Shown here: positions 39,152 through 47,755 of the stretch, piece by piece
Layout of the letters: each line of letters opens with the position of its first letter
How positions within the stretch are numbered: the stretch's first letter is position 1
The notes under the pieces: model-generated
Databases searched by the model: none
Told to the model about the DNA's origin: nothing
The model's input: only the letters and a program-made list of their open reading frames with translations
Translations under genes and position numbers: made by a program
Source: Cupriavidus sp. EM10
GTDB taxonomy: Bacteria; Pseudomonadota; Gammaproteobacteria; Burkholderiales; Burkholderiaceae
NCBI RefSeq assembly: GCF_018729255.1
Contig: NZ_CP076061.1
Location: forward strand, 682,001-746,000
Length of the DNA: 64,000 nucleotides
Direction of reading: 5' to 3'

Positions 39152-39769
39152 GACATCTGTCCTTGCAGAATGGTTTGAATGCCCCGGGCGCCCCGGCGAT
39201 TTTCGGATCGGTCCGGCACAACCTGCGGCCGGACACATCATTCGCTCGCGGCGACTGCAATGACATGGATTCGGCGTGGAATATCCACGGTGATATCTGT
39301 TCCCCCTTTGATTGCCCCGGCATTCGCCATTGCGTAATGAATATCGAGGGATTTGGCATGTCCCGCGCATTACCGGATATGGATACGCATTGATCCATCG
39401 CGAGAAATGGATGACGTGGAATGGCGCAAATCCATCGGGATATCGGCGCACAGCATGCGCATAGCGTGCACTCCGGACTTAATACCCGTATGGGTTATGA
39501 TGCAGGCGGAATCCCGCGCTCTTCGTATTCAGTCCCGTCAGGTCATCTTGTATTGACAAGTGATCAGCGCACGCGGTTATTCCTTGGCTCATGCGAGATG
39601 ACGGGCATGCCTTGCCGGTCATTGTTTCCGTAATTGGCGATATACGGCAAAGAACGGCGCCGAGCCGTCACCCGTGCGGGTCAGATACCGAAAGAAATAT
39701 CTTCCATGGGAGCTATTTCTGCGGATCGATACGCTTGTCGTCCATCGCAGACGACATGGGGTAATCGAA
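39152..39769. other. Long AT-richer divergent promoter region
   Basis: 618 bases between the divergent chitinase and regulator genes. It is AT-richer than its surroundings. An imperfect inverted repeat, AATACCC (39481-39487) with GGGTTAT a few bases on, is one candidate operator. A GTG start at 39674, in frame with the regulator, lacks a ribosome-binding site, so I leave it out of the gene. Confidence 0.45.
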
Positions 39770-40537
39770 ATGATCCGGAATAGCGATTCGGTATTTTTTG
39801 ATTGGGACACGGACCGCGTATTACGCGGCGGCGTGGTGGCCAAGATAACCGGCCAACAAAAGAAACTGCTGCGCCTGCTGGTGGAAGGCAAGGCCGCCGT
39901 CAAATCCCGCGATTTCCTGCTGAAGGGCGTTTGGGGAAAACGCGCCGGACTGGTGGACGAGCTTTACCTGGTGCAACTGGTCTACCGCCTGCGCAAGGCA
40001 CTGAGCCCGGTCAGTCTTGACGCCCATATCGTGACCGTGCCACGCCAGGGCTACCGGTTCATTCCCGTGCCCTTTACCACCACGGTACCGCCGGCGGACG
40101 ATGCGCTCGCACCTGTGATGGCCATCGAATCCGGCCTGGAACAGGCGCGCGGGCTGGCCCATGTGCTGGCACAACTGGGCCTGCCCATTTCGACGTCGGC
40201 TGCGACGGCCGCATTTTCAGATATTGGCGATGCACTGAATATCGACGAATCGCAAGGCATCGTTTCCTGCAATGGCGTGATTGCCAAGCTCACGCGATTC
40301 GAGTTGCGTTTGCTGATCGTGCTGAGGGACCACGGCGAGAAAGTCATGTCGCGGCAACAGATCATTGCCGCGGTGTGGGGCCCCGGCGCGATGGTGGACG
40401 AAAATTGCCTGACGCAACTGGTGTCGCGGCTGCGGCGCGCGCTGCATCCGCTGGGATTGGACAATTGCGTCTCGGCGGTGCCCAAGGTGGGCTACCGCTT
40501 TCGTCCCCAGACTGGCGCGGCGGCGCGCGTCGCCTGA
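39770..40537 (+). CDS. Tandem winged-helix transcriptional regulator
   Basis: 255 residues from the ATG at 39770 (GTG at 39674 is an alternative). Two OmpR/PhoB-type winged-helix domains stand in a row: one with FDWDTDRVLRGG, KSRDFLLKGVWGKRAG, then VYRLRKAL and TVPRQGYRFIP; a second with SRQQIIAAVWGPGAM, VSRLRRAL and AVPKVGYRFRP. No receiver, membrane helix or sensor domain is present. About 45 residues join the two. It is divergent from the chitinase gene and is its likely regulator. How it is controlled is unknown. Confidence 0.78.
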   Translation: MIRNSDSVFFDWDTDRVLRGGVVAKITGQQKKLLRLLVEGKAAVKSRDFLLKGVWGKRAGLVDELYLVQLVYRLRKALSPVSLDAHIVTVPRQGYRFIPVPFTTTVPPADDALAPVMAIESGLEQARGLAHVLAQLGLPISTSAATAAFSDIGDALNIDESQGIVSCNGVIAKLTRFELRLLIVLRDHGEKVMSRQQIIAAVWGPGAMVDENCLTQLVSRLRRALHPLGLDNCVSAVPKVGYRFRPQTGAAARVA

Positions 40538-40562
40538 CCGCTAGCCGCGTTGCGCCATGCCG

Positions 40563-41558
40563 TTATTCGGCCTTCGCGCCAGAGTCCTTGACGACCTTGG
40601 CCCATTTGGCGATTTCGCCACGCTGGTACTCGGCCAGCTTTTCAGGGGTGCCCAGCACGGGGTCCAGGCCCAGCGTCTTCAGCTTGGCCTGGACGTCGGG
40701 CAGCGTGAAGATGCGGTTCAGTTCCGTATTCAGCCTGGCCACCACGTCCTTGGGCGTGTGGGCCGGCGCGAAGATCGCGAACCACGAGGTGGCCTCGTAG
40801 CCGGGCAGGCCCTGTTCCGCGATGGTCGGAATGTCCGGCGCCGAGACCGAGCGCTGTGCGCTGGTGACGCCCAGCGCGCGCAGCTTCCCTTCCTTGACCA
40901 CCGGCAGGGCCGACGGCAGGTTGTCGAACATCATCGTGATATGGCCGCCCAGCAGGTCAGGGATGGCCATGGCCCGGCCCTTGTACGGCACGTGGACGAT
41001 CTTCGTACCGGCCATCGTGTTGAACAGTTCGCCGGCCACATGCAGCGACGTGCCCACGCCCGGCGTGCCGAACGTCAGTTGCCCCGGCTTCGACTTGGCC
41101 AGCGCGATCAGTTCCTGCACGTTCTTCGCCGGCACCGACGGATGCACCACCAGCACGTTGGGCGTGGACGCCACCAGGATCACCGGCGTGAAGTCCTTGA
41201 CCATGTCGTACGGCATCTTGCTGTAGAGCGCGCCGTTGATCGAGTGCGTGCCTACCGTGCCCATGGCCAGCGTATAGCCATCGGGCGCGGCCTTGGCCAC
41301 CATCTCGCCGCCGATATTGCCGCCGGCGCCGGGCTTGTTGTCGACCACCACCGGCTGGCCCAGCGAGAATTTCTCGGAGAAGATGCGTGCCAGGATGTCC
41401 GGCGCGCCGCCGCTCGGGAATCCCACCACGATGCGGACAGGCTTCGACGGATAGGCATCGGCGGCCTGTACGGCAGGCGCCGCGAACACGGCGGCGAGAG
41501 TGGCCGTGGCGGCCAGCATCGCCAGCACCTGGCGGCGCCGGAACATTCGAGCACGCAT
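40563..41558 (-). CDS. Tripartite tricarboxylate (Bug) periplasmic receptor
   Basis: 331 residues with a signal peptide ending AVQAADAYPSK. The mature part shows the Bug features RIVVGFPSGG, VVVDNKPGAGGNIGGEM, PDGYTLAMGT and VHVPYKG. It binds a small carboxylate or related ligand in the periplasm. It is the last gene of the IclR-SDR-Bug run on the minus strand, 46 bases after the SDR, and no tctAB genes are near. The ligand is probably the substrate of the SDR pathway. Confidence 0.92.
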   Translation of the reverse strand: MRARMFRRRQVLAMLAATATLAAVFAAPAVQAADAYPSKPVRIVVGFPSGGAPDILARIFSEKFSLGQPVVVDNKPGAGGNIGGEMVAKAAPDGYTLAMGTVGTHSINGALYSKMPYDMVKDFTPVILVASTPNVLVVHPSVPAKNVQELIALAKSKPGQLTFGTPGVGTSLHVAGELFNTMAGTKIVHVPYKGRAMAIPDLLGGHITMMFDNLPSALPVVKEGKLRALGVTSAQRSVSAPDIPTIAEQGLPGYEATSWFAIFAPAHTPKDVVARLNTELNRIFTLPDVQAKLKTLGLDPVLGTPEKLAEYQRGEIAKWAKVVKDSGAKAE

Positions 41559-41604
41559 GATTCTTGTCTCCTGAATCGTTTTTGTCTAAAAGCGGGTACT
41601 GCGA

Positions 41605-42417
41605 CTACACGGCGATATTGCCGAATTGCTTGCTGACCTGATCGTGCAGCCGACGCATGCCGCGCAGCCAGCGGTCATAGTCCTGGCCCTTGCGCCGATA
41701 GTATTCGAGCACTTCGGGATGCGGCAGCACCAGGAAGTTTTCGGCGGCGATGCCCTCCAGCGTCTTCTCGGCCACGTGCTCGGCCGTGACCGAGCCCTCC
41801 TGCAGGAACCCCTTGCGCTCGCCCTGCTCGCCGAACAGCATCTTCGTCTGCACGCCCTGCGGGCAAATGCAGCTGACCTTGATGCCCTGGTCGCCATAGG
41901 TGATGGACAGCCATTCCGCAAAGCCGATGGCCGCGTGCTTGGTCACCGCATACGGCGCCGAGCCGATCTGCGACAGCAGGCCGGCCGCCGACACCGTGTT
42001 GACGAAGTAGCCGTCGCCGCGCTCCAGCATCTGCGGCAGCACGGCCTTGGCGGCGTGGATGTGCGCCATGACATTGATGTTCCAGATCCGCTGCCATTCG
42101 TCGTCGGTGGCGTCGAGCCCCTTGCGCAGGATGATGCCGGCGTTCGAGCAGAACACGTCGACCTGCCCGAAGCGCTGCGTGGCGGTATCGACCAGGCCCT
42201 GCACGGCCGCGGCATCGGCCACGTCCACGCGCTGCGAAAACACCTGGCACTCGGGCGAGGCGGCAGCGGCTTCAGCCGCGACCTGCGCGGCACCGGCCGC
42301 ATCGATATCGGCGACGGCCACGCCGCGCGCGCCCGCCTTGGCAAATGCCAGCACCAGCGCGCGGCCGATACCCGTGCCACCGCCAGTCACGATCACCGTC
42401 TTGTTGCGAATCTCCAT
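41605..42417 (-). CDS. Short-chain dehydrogenase/reductase
   Basis: 270 residues of the classical SDR fold. TGGGTGIG near the N-terminus binds NAD(P), followed by CSNAGIILR, Ser in VNTVSAAGLL and the catalytic YAVTK. It should oxidise a hydroxy compound or reduce a carbonyl. I chose the second in-frame ATG (42417): GGAAGGAG stands six bases before it, while the first ATG (42423) overlaps that site. It is clustered with IclR and Bug-receptor genes in the same direction. Confidence 0.9.
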   Translation of the reverse strand: MEIRNKTVIVTGGGTGIGRALVLAFAKAGARGVAVADIDAAGAAQVAAEAAAASPECQVFSQRVDVADAAAVQGLVDTATQRFGQVDVFCSNAGIILRKGLDATDDEWQRIWNINVMAHIHAAKAVLPQMLERGDGYFVNTVSAAGLLSQIGSAPYAVTKHAAIGFAEWLSITYGDQGIKVSCICPQGVQTKMLFGEQGERKGFLQEGSVTAEHVAEKTLEGIAAENFLVLPHPEVLEYYRRKGQDYDRWLRGMRRLHDQVSKQFGNIAV

Positions 42418-42466
42418 CGACATCTCCTTCCTGTTTTCAGAATTTCTCAGAATTATTCGAATCCGG

Positions 42467-43309
42467 TCACGCGGATTGCCACAGCCGCGTTGCAAGTGTG
42501 TCGGCCAGTTCACGGATACGCGGGCCGAGGTTGCCTTCGAGCACTTCCGGAGACAGTCGTGTCGAAGCCCCGCCGATATTGATCGACAGGACTTCGGAGC
42601 CATCCACCAGCCGTACCGGCGCCGCCGCCCCGCTGACCGACCGGTCCCATTCCGCATGGGCCACGCAGAAGCCGCGTCGCGCGTGCTCGCGCATGGCGCG
42701 GTCGAGCCTGGTACGCACGCCGGCCCAGCGCGAACCGTGCTGCCGCTCCAGCTCGGCCAGCACCGCCGCGCGCCGTGGCGCGGGCAATCCCGCCAGCCAG
42801 GCGCGGCCGATGGCCGACGTCGCCATGGGCAGCCGCGACCCGGGCGTCAGCCGCATGACCAGCGCGCCACGCGGCTGGCAGACTTCCAGGTACAGCATGT
42901 CGTTCCGATCCGGGGCCGCCAGCGCGACGGTACACCCCGTTGCAAATGCAAGTGACTGCATCAACGGCTGCGCGATATGGCGGATGCCCGCGCCGGACAG
43001 GTAGCGCTGGCCGGGCAGCATGGCGCCCTGCCCGATGCGGTACTTCTCCTGCTCTTCGACGTAGACGAGATAGCCGACGCTGGCCAGCGTGTAGGTAAGC
43101 CGCGAGACCGTGGGTCGGGGAATACCCGTACGCCGCGACAGTTCCGCGTTACCCAGGAAGTCGTCCTCGGGGCCAAAGGCGCGCAGCAGCTCCAGCCCGC
43201 GCGCCAGCGCCGTGACGAAATTGCGGTCCTCGGCATCCGGCGGATGCGCGGCTTCGCACGACACCAGGGCGGAATCAGGCGGCTGCGGAATCGAGGTCGT
43301 GCGCTTCAT
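42467..43309 (-). CDS. IclR-type transcriptional regulator
   Basis: 280 residues. The N-terminal winged helix reads LGNAELSRRTGIPRPTVSRL and the effector domain follows from about residue 100 with an IclR-type Cys/His pocket region. A His/Pro-rich tail of about 25 residues precedes the HTH. It lies upstream of the SDR and Bug genes in the same direction and probably controls them and itself. Confidence 0.92.
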   Translation of the reverse strand: MKRTTSIPQPPDSALVSCEAAHPPDAEDRNFVTALARGLELLRAFGPEDDFLGNAELSRRTGIPRPTVSRLTYTLASVGYLVYVEEQEKYRIGQGAMLPGQRYLSGAGIRHIAQPLMQSLAFATGCTVALAAPDRNDMLYLEVCQPRGALVMRLTPGSRLPMATSAIGRAWLAGLPAPRRAAVLAELERQHGSRWAGVRTRLDRAMREHARRGFCVAHAEWDRSVSGAAAPVRLVDGSEVLSINIGGASTRLSPEVLEGNLGPRIRELADTLATRLWQSA

Positions 43310-43560
43310 GTCCGATTGATATCAGTTTCCGTGCCCGGCGGGCGCCGCTATGTAGGGAAAACATAGGCGCCAGAAGCACGATTCATGTGCGAAGCAGACT
43401 TCTTCCTGCCCTGCTCAATGCCAGCGAATGTCGGCGTAATTCGGATTACTGCGATTCCGGCGCCGGCCGGGCTCTGCAACACTCGCTCAGCACCGCTACC
43501 GGCGTCCGCGGCGATCACATTTCATCCACCGTTTCATCCTCTACGCCAAGGACATGATCC

Positions 43561-43881
43561 TTGAAGTCCGCTATTAAATGGCTCGCGAGCTGCCTGGCAG
43601 TGTTGCTGCTGGCAGCCGTCGCGATCGATGCAGTCGGCGCATGGCGGCATCCCGAGCTGTATCGCTTCGGCGGAAACGGGGGCGCCATGGCTAACCGCTG
43701 GGCATATCGGTCGCTGGGAGCCTATCTGTCCAGTGCCGTGCTGATTGCGTTTGCATGCGGGCTGGCCCTCGTGGGTATCTGGGCTCGCGCGATGGCCTTG
43801 CGGTGGCGCTGGGCTTGCGCACTTCCCTTGCTCCTGCAGGTCGTGCTCATCGCCACGGAATGGATATCAGAATTTCTTTAA
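43561..43881 (+). CDS. Small membrane protein (TTG start)
   Basis: 106 residues with three hydrophobic segments (about 6-25, 52-73 and 83-100). The start is TTG at 43561, with AAGGA about nine bases before. A Pro-Glu-Leu-Tyr motif (HPELYRFGGNGG) lies between the first two segments. No family is recognised. The start codon choice keeps confidence moderate. Confidence 0.5.
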   Translation: MKSAIKWLASCLAVLLLAAVAIDAVGAWRHPELYRFGGNGGAMANRWAYRSLGAYLSSAVLIAFACGLALVGIWARAMALRWRWACALPLLLQVVLIATEWISEFL

Positions 43882-44215
43882 GCGCCCCTTCTTGCGCGCT
43901 TGCTTGCACCCACTCTCCATTGCGGGTTTTCCCGGCCGCCCCATGCAGTGAACACATAGGCGTCATACGCCGGATAAATATGCCGCAGCTTTCCTGCGCC
44001 CGGGCTACTTGCACGCTGAAATCAGGGAATTCACGGACGTATTGCGGCGGCATGCGGGATGGCTATTTCGCTTGGCGGAATACTACGTCCGATTGCTTGA
44101 CGCTCGTCAAAACGCTATGCAAAGTCGCCGAAAACGAACGACCGTGCGAGAACACGACACGGCGTCGGAGACAGCGCGGGTGCCGTCACGGCACACCACC
44201 GCAAGGAGACAGCGC
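43882..44215. other. Promoter region of the liv operon
   Basis: 334 bases without a supported gene. It is AT-richer than the flanking genes and ends with AAGGAGA just before the livH ATG. A TTGACG at about 44096 is a possible -35 hexamer, but no well-spaced -10 follows. The liv promoter is probably here. Confidence 0.45.
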
Positions 44216-45078
44216 ATGGCATTGTTTTTCCAGCAGTTCCTCAACGGTCTCACACTGGGCGGCGTCTACAGCCTGGTGGCATTGGGACTAACCCTTGTCT
44301 ACGGCATCCTGCACGTGCCCAACTTCGCGCATGGCGCGTTGTACATGGCCGGGGCGTACGTGTCGTACTACGCGATGACCACGCTGGGCCTGAACTACTG
44401 GCTGGCCATGCTGTGCGCCGCCGCCGTAGTGGCCGTGCTGTCGATGCTGGCGGATCGGCTGGTCTTCCACCCGCTGCGCAACGCGCCCGAGGTCCACGAC
44501 ATGATTGCCGCCATCGGCATCCTGCTGTTCCTCGAAGCGGGCGCGCAGGCGCTGTGGGGGCCGACTTCCACCGCATGCCTACGCCGTACGGCCAGATGGT
44601 GGAGATCTTCGGCCTCACCGCGCCGCTGCAGCGCGTGCTGATCATCGTCGCCGCGTTCGGGCTGATGGTGCTGCTGCATCTGTTCCTTACGCGCACGGTC
44701 ACCGGCTCGACGATCGTCGCGATGGCGCAGAACCGCGAGGGCGCCGCGCTGGTCGGCATCGACGCCACGCGTGTGACGCTGCTGGTCTTCGCCATCTCCG
44801 GCGCGCTGGCCGCGATTGCCGCCACGCTCTACGCGCCGATCAACCTGGTATATCCGAGCATGGGCAACCTAGTAATCACCAAGGCGTTCGTGATCATCAT
44901 CCTGGGCGGCATGGGCAGCATTCCCGGCGCCATCGTCGGCGGGCTGATCATCGGCATGGCCGAAAGCTTCGGTGGCTTCTACATCTCCACCGACTACAAG
45001 GACATCATCGCGTTCCTGCTGCTCGTGATCATCCTGTCGGTGCGTCCGCAGGGCCTGTTCGCCGGCCGCGCCGCCTGA
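44216..45078 (+). CDS. livH: Branched-chain amino acid type ABC permease LivH (frameshifted as sequenced)
   Basis: Adding one G to the five-G run at 44556-44560 gives about 287 residues with eight or so membrane segments. [20 protein letters not shown] and [18 protein letters not shown] are the LivH signature, and [16 protein letters not shown] is the late conserved loop. It forms the inner-membrane channel with LivM. The ATG at 44216 follows AAGGAGA. The break is inside the region [12 protein letters not shown]. It heads a livHMGF-binding protein operon. Confidence 0.92.
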
Positions 45079-45091
45079 GGAGGACACCCAC

Positions 45092-46120
45092 ATGAAAGCA
45101 CTGCAAGGCAAGACCGGCTGGATGCTGCTGCTGGCGGCCGCCATCGCGTTCCCGCTGGTGGTCCCGAACAGCTACTTCCTGACCGTGATGACGCTGGCGT
45201 TCATCACCGCCATCGCCACGCTCGGCCTCAACCTGCTGACCGGCTACACGGGCCAGCTCAACCTGGCGCACGGCGGCTTCATGGCCATTGGCGCCTACAC
45301 GCTGGGCATCCTGACCGTCGACCACCAGTTGCCGTTCTGGCTGGCCTTTGCGCTGTCCGGCGTGGTCTGCATGGTGCTGGGCTATGTGGTGGGCGTGGTA
45401 TCGCTGCGCCTGAAGGGGCACTACTTCTCGATCTTCACCCTCTGCGTGGGCTACATCATCTATCTGGTCATCGAGAAGTGGGAGGGCTTGACCCACGGCG
45501 CGGTGGGCCTGATCGGCATCCCCGTGCCGGCCGCCATCGGCCCGGTCGCCTTCGACAGCGTGCAGGCGCAGTACTACCTGGTGCTGTTCTTCCTGGCGGT
45601 CGGCACGTTCGTGATGCACCGGATCGTCGGCTCGCTGCTGGGCCGCAGCTTCATGGCCGTGCGCAACAGCGATGCGCTGGCCGAGGCGCTGGGCATCAAC
45701 CTGATGCGCACCAAGGTGCTGTCGTTCGTGCTGTCGGTGGCCTATGCCGGGTTCGCCGGCGCGCTCTATGCCGGCCAGGTGCGCTTCCTGGGCCCGGACA
45801 TCGCCCGCACCGACATCACGTTCGACATGGTGATGTCGATGCTGGTCGGCGGCACGGGCACGCTGCTGGGTCCGCTGCTGGGCGCGGTGCTGGTGCCGTG
45901 GGTCACGCAGACGCTGCAGTTCCTGCAGGACTACCGGATGCTGGTGTTCGGCCCGGTGCTGATCCTGCTGATCATCTTCGTGCCCGACGGCATCGTGGGA
46001 TCGTTCCTCAAGCGCCAGGCGCGCCGCGCCGCCGCGCAGCGCCGTGGCGAACTGGCCGCCGCGCGGGCCGCGCAGCCCGCCCCCATGCCCACCACCCGCC
46101 CGGGAGCCGAGAATGCTTGA
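45092..46120 (+). CDS. livM: Branched-chain amino acid type ABC permease LivM
   Basis: 342 residues with about ten membrane segments. LGLNLLTGYTGQLNLAHGGFM and LGTLLGPLLGA-type late loop (GGTGTLLGPLLGAVLVP) are LivM features. It pairs with LivH in the inner membrane. It begins 13 bases after livH and overlaps the livG start by eight bases. The Ala/Arg/Pro-rich tail of about 30 residues is longer than usual and is probably disordered. Confidence 0.94.
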   Translation: MKALQGKTGWMLLLAAAIAFPLVVPNSYFLTVMTLAFITAIATLGLNLLTGYTGQLNLAHGGFMAIGAYTLGILTVDHQLPFWLAFALSGVVCMVLGYVVGVVSLRLKGHYFSIFTLCVGYIIYLVIEKWEGLTHGAVGLIGIPVPAAIGPVAFDSVQAQYYLVLFFLAVGTFVMHRIVGSLLGRSFMAVRNSDALAEALGINLMRTKVLSFVLSVAYAGFAGALYAGQVRFLGPDIARTDITFDMVMSMLVGGTGTLLGPLLGAVLVPWVTQTLQFLQDYRMLVFGPVLILLIIFVPDGIVGSFLKRQARRAAAQRRGELAAARAAQPAPMPTTRPGAENA

Positions 46121-46877
46121 GATCCGTAACCTGACGAAGAAGTTTGGCGGCCTGACTGCGGTGCACGATGTCTCGGTGACGCTGGAGACCGGCCATATCA
46201 ACGCGATCATCGGCCCCAACGGTGCCGGCAAGACCACGTTCTTCAACCTGATCGCCGGCACGCATGCGCCGACCTCGGGCCAGATCCTGCTCAAGGGCCA
46301 GGACGTAGCCGGGCAGCGTGCCGACCAGATTGCCCGCATGGGCGTGGCGCGCACCTTCCAGGCCACGTCGCTGTTCGACCGCGCCACGGTGCTGGACAAC
46401 CTGATCGTCGGCCACCGCCTGCGCACCAAATCGGGCCTGGCGGACGTGCTGTTCAACTCGCGCCGCCTGCGCGAGGAAGAGAAACTGTGCCGCGAGAAGG
46501 CCGAGGCCGCGCTCGATTTCGTGGGCCTGTCGCACCTGGCCCACGAGGTAGCCGCCGACATCACGCAGGAGGCACGCAAGCGGGTGGCCTTTGCCCTTGC
46601 GCTGGCTACCGATCCCGACCTGCTGCTGCTCGACGAACCGGCCGGCGGCGTGAATCCCGAGGAAACGGTGGGCCTGGCGGAACTGATCCGCAAGATGGTG
46701 CGCCATGGCAAGACCGTCTGCCTGATCGAACACAAGATGGACATGATCATGCGGCTGGCCGACAAGATCATGGTGCTCAACTACGGCGAGAAGATCGCCG
46801 AGGGCACGCCCGCGCAGATCCAGCAGGACCCGCGCGTCATCGAAGCCTACCTGGGAGCCGATCATGTTGCAGCTTGA
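46113..46877 (+). CDS. livG: ABC transporter ATP-binding protein LivG
   Basis: 254 residues. Walker A is GPNGAGKTT, Walker B LLLLDEPAGGVNP, and the switch His is in CLIEHKMD. The signature motif is not LSGGQ but DITQEARKR, as in some members of this family. It binds and hydrolyses ATP for transport with LivF. The ATG at 46113 overlaps the end of livM; the preceding open frame is a read-through from livM sequence. Confidence 0.93.
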   Translation: MLEIRNLTKKFGGLTAVHDVSVTLETGHINAIIGPNGAGKTTFFNLIAGTHAPTSGQILLKGQDVAGQRADQIARMGVARTFQATSLFDRATVLDNLIVGHRLRTKSGLADVLFNSRRLREEEKLCREKAEAALDFVGLSHLAHEVAADITQEARKRVAFALALATDPDLLLLDEPAGGVNPEETVGLAELIRKMVRHGKTVCLIEHKMDMIMRLADKIMVLNYGEKIAEGTPAQIQQDPRVIEAYLGADHVAA

Positions 46878-47667
46878 ACGCGTCTCGCTGTCGTACGGCA
46901 GCTTCCGCGCGCTGGACAACATCACGCTGCACGCCAGGGCCGGCGAGCTGGTGGTGCTGCTGGGCGCCAACGGCGCCGGCAAGAGCTCGATCTTCCTGGC
47001 GATGAGCGGCATCCACCGCACCAGCGGCGGCAGCATGCGTTTCGACGGCCGCGAGCTGGGCGGCATGAAGCCGTCGCAGATCGTGCAGGCCGGGCTGGTG
47101 CATTGCCCCGAGGGCCGCAAGCTGTTTCCGGCCATGACGGTCGAGAAGAACCTGACGCTGGGCGCCTATGTGCATCGGCGCGACCGCTCCGGCATCAGGA
47201 CGACGCTGGAAGAGGTCTACGAGATGTTCCCGATCCTGCGCCAGAAAAAGGACGACCCGGCCGGCTCGCTGTCCGGCGGGCAGCAGCAGATGGTGGCGCT
47301 GGGCCGTGCGCTGATGGGCCGCCCGCGCGCGCTGCTGCTCGATGAGCCGTCGCTGGGGCTGGCGCCGCTGGTGGTCAAGCAGATGTTCGAGGTGATCCAG
47401 CGCATCAACCGCGCCGGCACCACGGTACTGCTGGCCGAACAGAACGCCTACGCGGCGCTGGGCATCGCCCATCGCGCGTATGTCATCGAGAACGGCCGCA
47501 TCGTGATGGAAGGCGACCGCGACGCGCTACTGAAGGACGAGGGGATCCGGAAGGCGTATATCGGGGGTGAGTTCGACTTGCCCCCGGTTTGCTCCCCTCT
47601 CCCGCGCAAGTGGGAGAGGGTTGGGGGTGAGGGCAAGGCGGTTCAAGCGCCGACCACGGCAATTTGA
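46864..47667 (+). CDS. livF: ABC transporter ATP-binding protein LivF (repeat-derived C-terminus)
   Basis: 267 residues, about 30 longer than LivF of E. coli. Walker A is GANGAGKSS, the signature LSGGQQQM, Walker B LLLDEPSLGLAP. The family core ends at KAYIGGEF. The remaining residues, DLPPVCSPLPRKWERVGGEG onward, are encoded by the palindromic repeat at 47583-47713, which has entered the 3' end. The start overlaps livG by 14 bases. Confidence 0.92.
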   Translation: MLQLERVSLSYGSFRALDNITLHARAGELVVLLGANGAGKSSIFLAMSGIHRTSGGSMRFDGRELGGMKPSQIVQAGLVHCPEGRKLFPAMTVEKNLTLGAYVHRRDRSGIRTTLEEVYEMFPILRQKKDDPAGSLSGGQQQMVALGRALMGRPRALLLDEPSLGLAPLVVKQMFEVIQRINRAGTTVLLAEQNAYAALGIAHRAYVIENGRIVMEGDRDALLKDEGIRKAYIGGEFDLPPVCSPLPRKWERVGGEGKAVQAPTTAI

Positions 47668-47713
47668 GACGCCCGCCCTCTCCCCCGCCCCTCTCCCGCA
47701 TGCGGGAGAGGGG
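47583..47713. repeat. Palindromic intergenic repeat, copy 2
   Basis: The stretch 47583-47603 is identical to 356-376 of copy 1. Two hairpins are present: CCCCTCTCCC near 47594-47603 with GGGAGAGGG from about 47612, and a perfect 26-base palindrome at 47688-47713. Layout and core word match copy 1 at 289-403. It spans the end of livF and the livF/binding-protein gap and may act on mRNA stability or differential expression, as REP/BIME elements can. Confidence 0.8.
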
Positions 47714-47755
47714 AGAAAACAATCGGTAAAGACAAAAATCCAAAGGAGACAGCAC

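Noticed and set aside
39152-39451. Longer version of the chitinase starting at 39451
   Set aside because: The additional 100 residues are Arg/Cys-rich and unlike a signal peptide; AAGGACAG before 39151 supports the shorter start.
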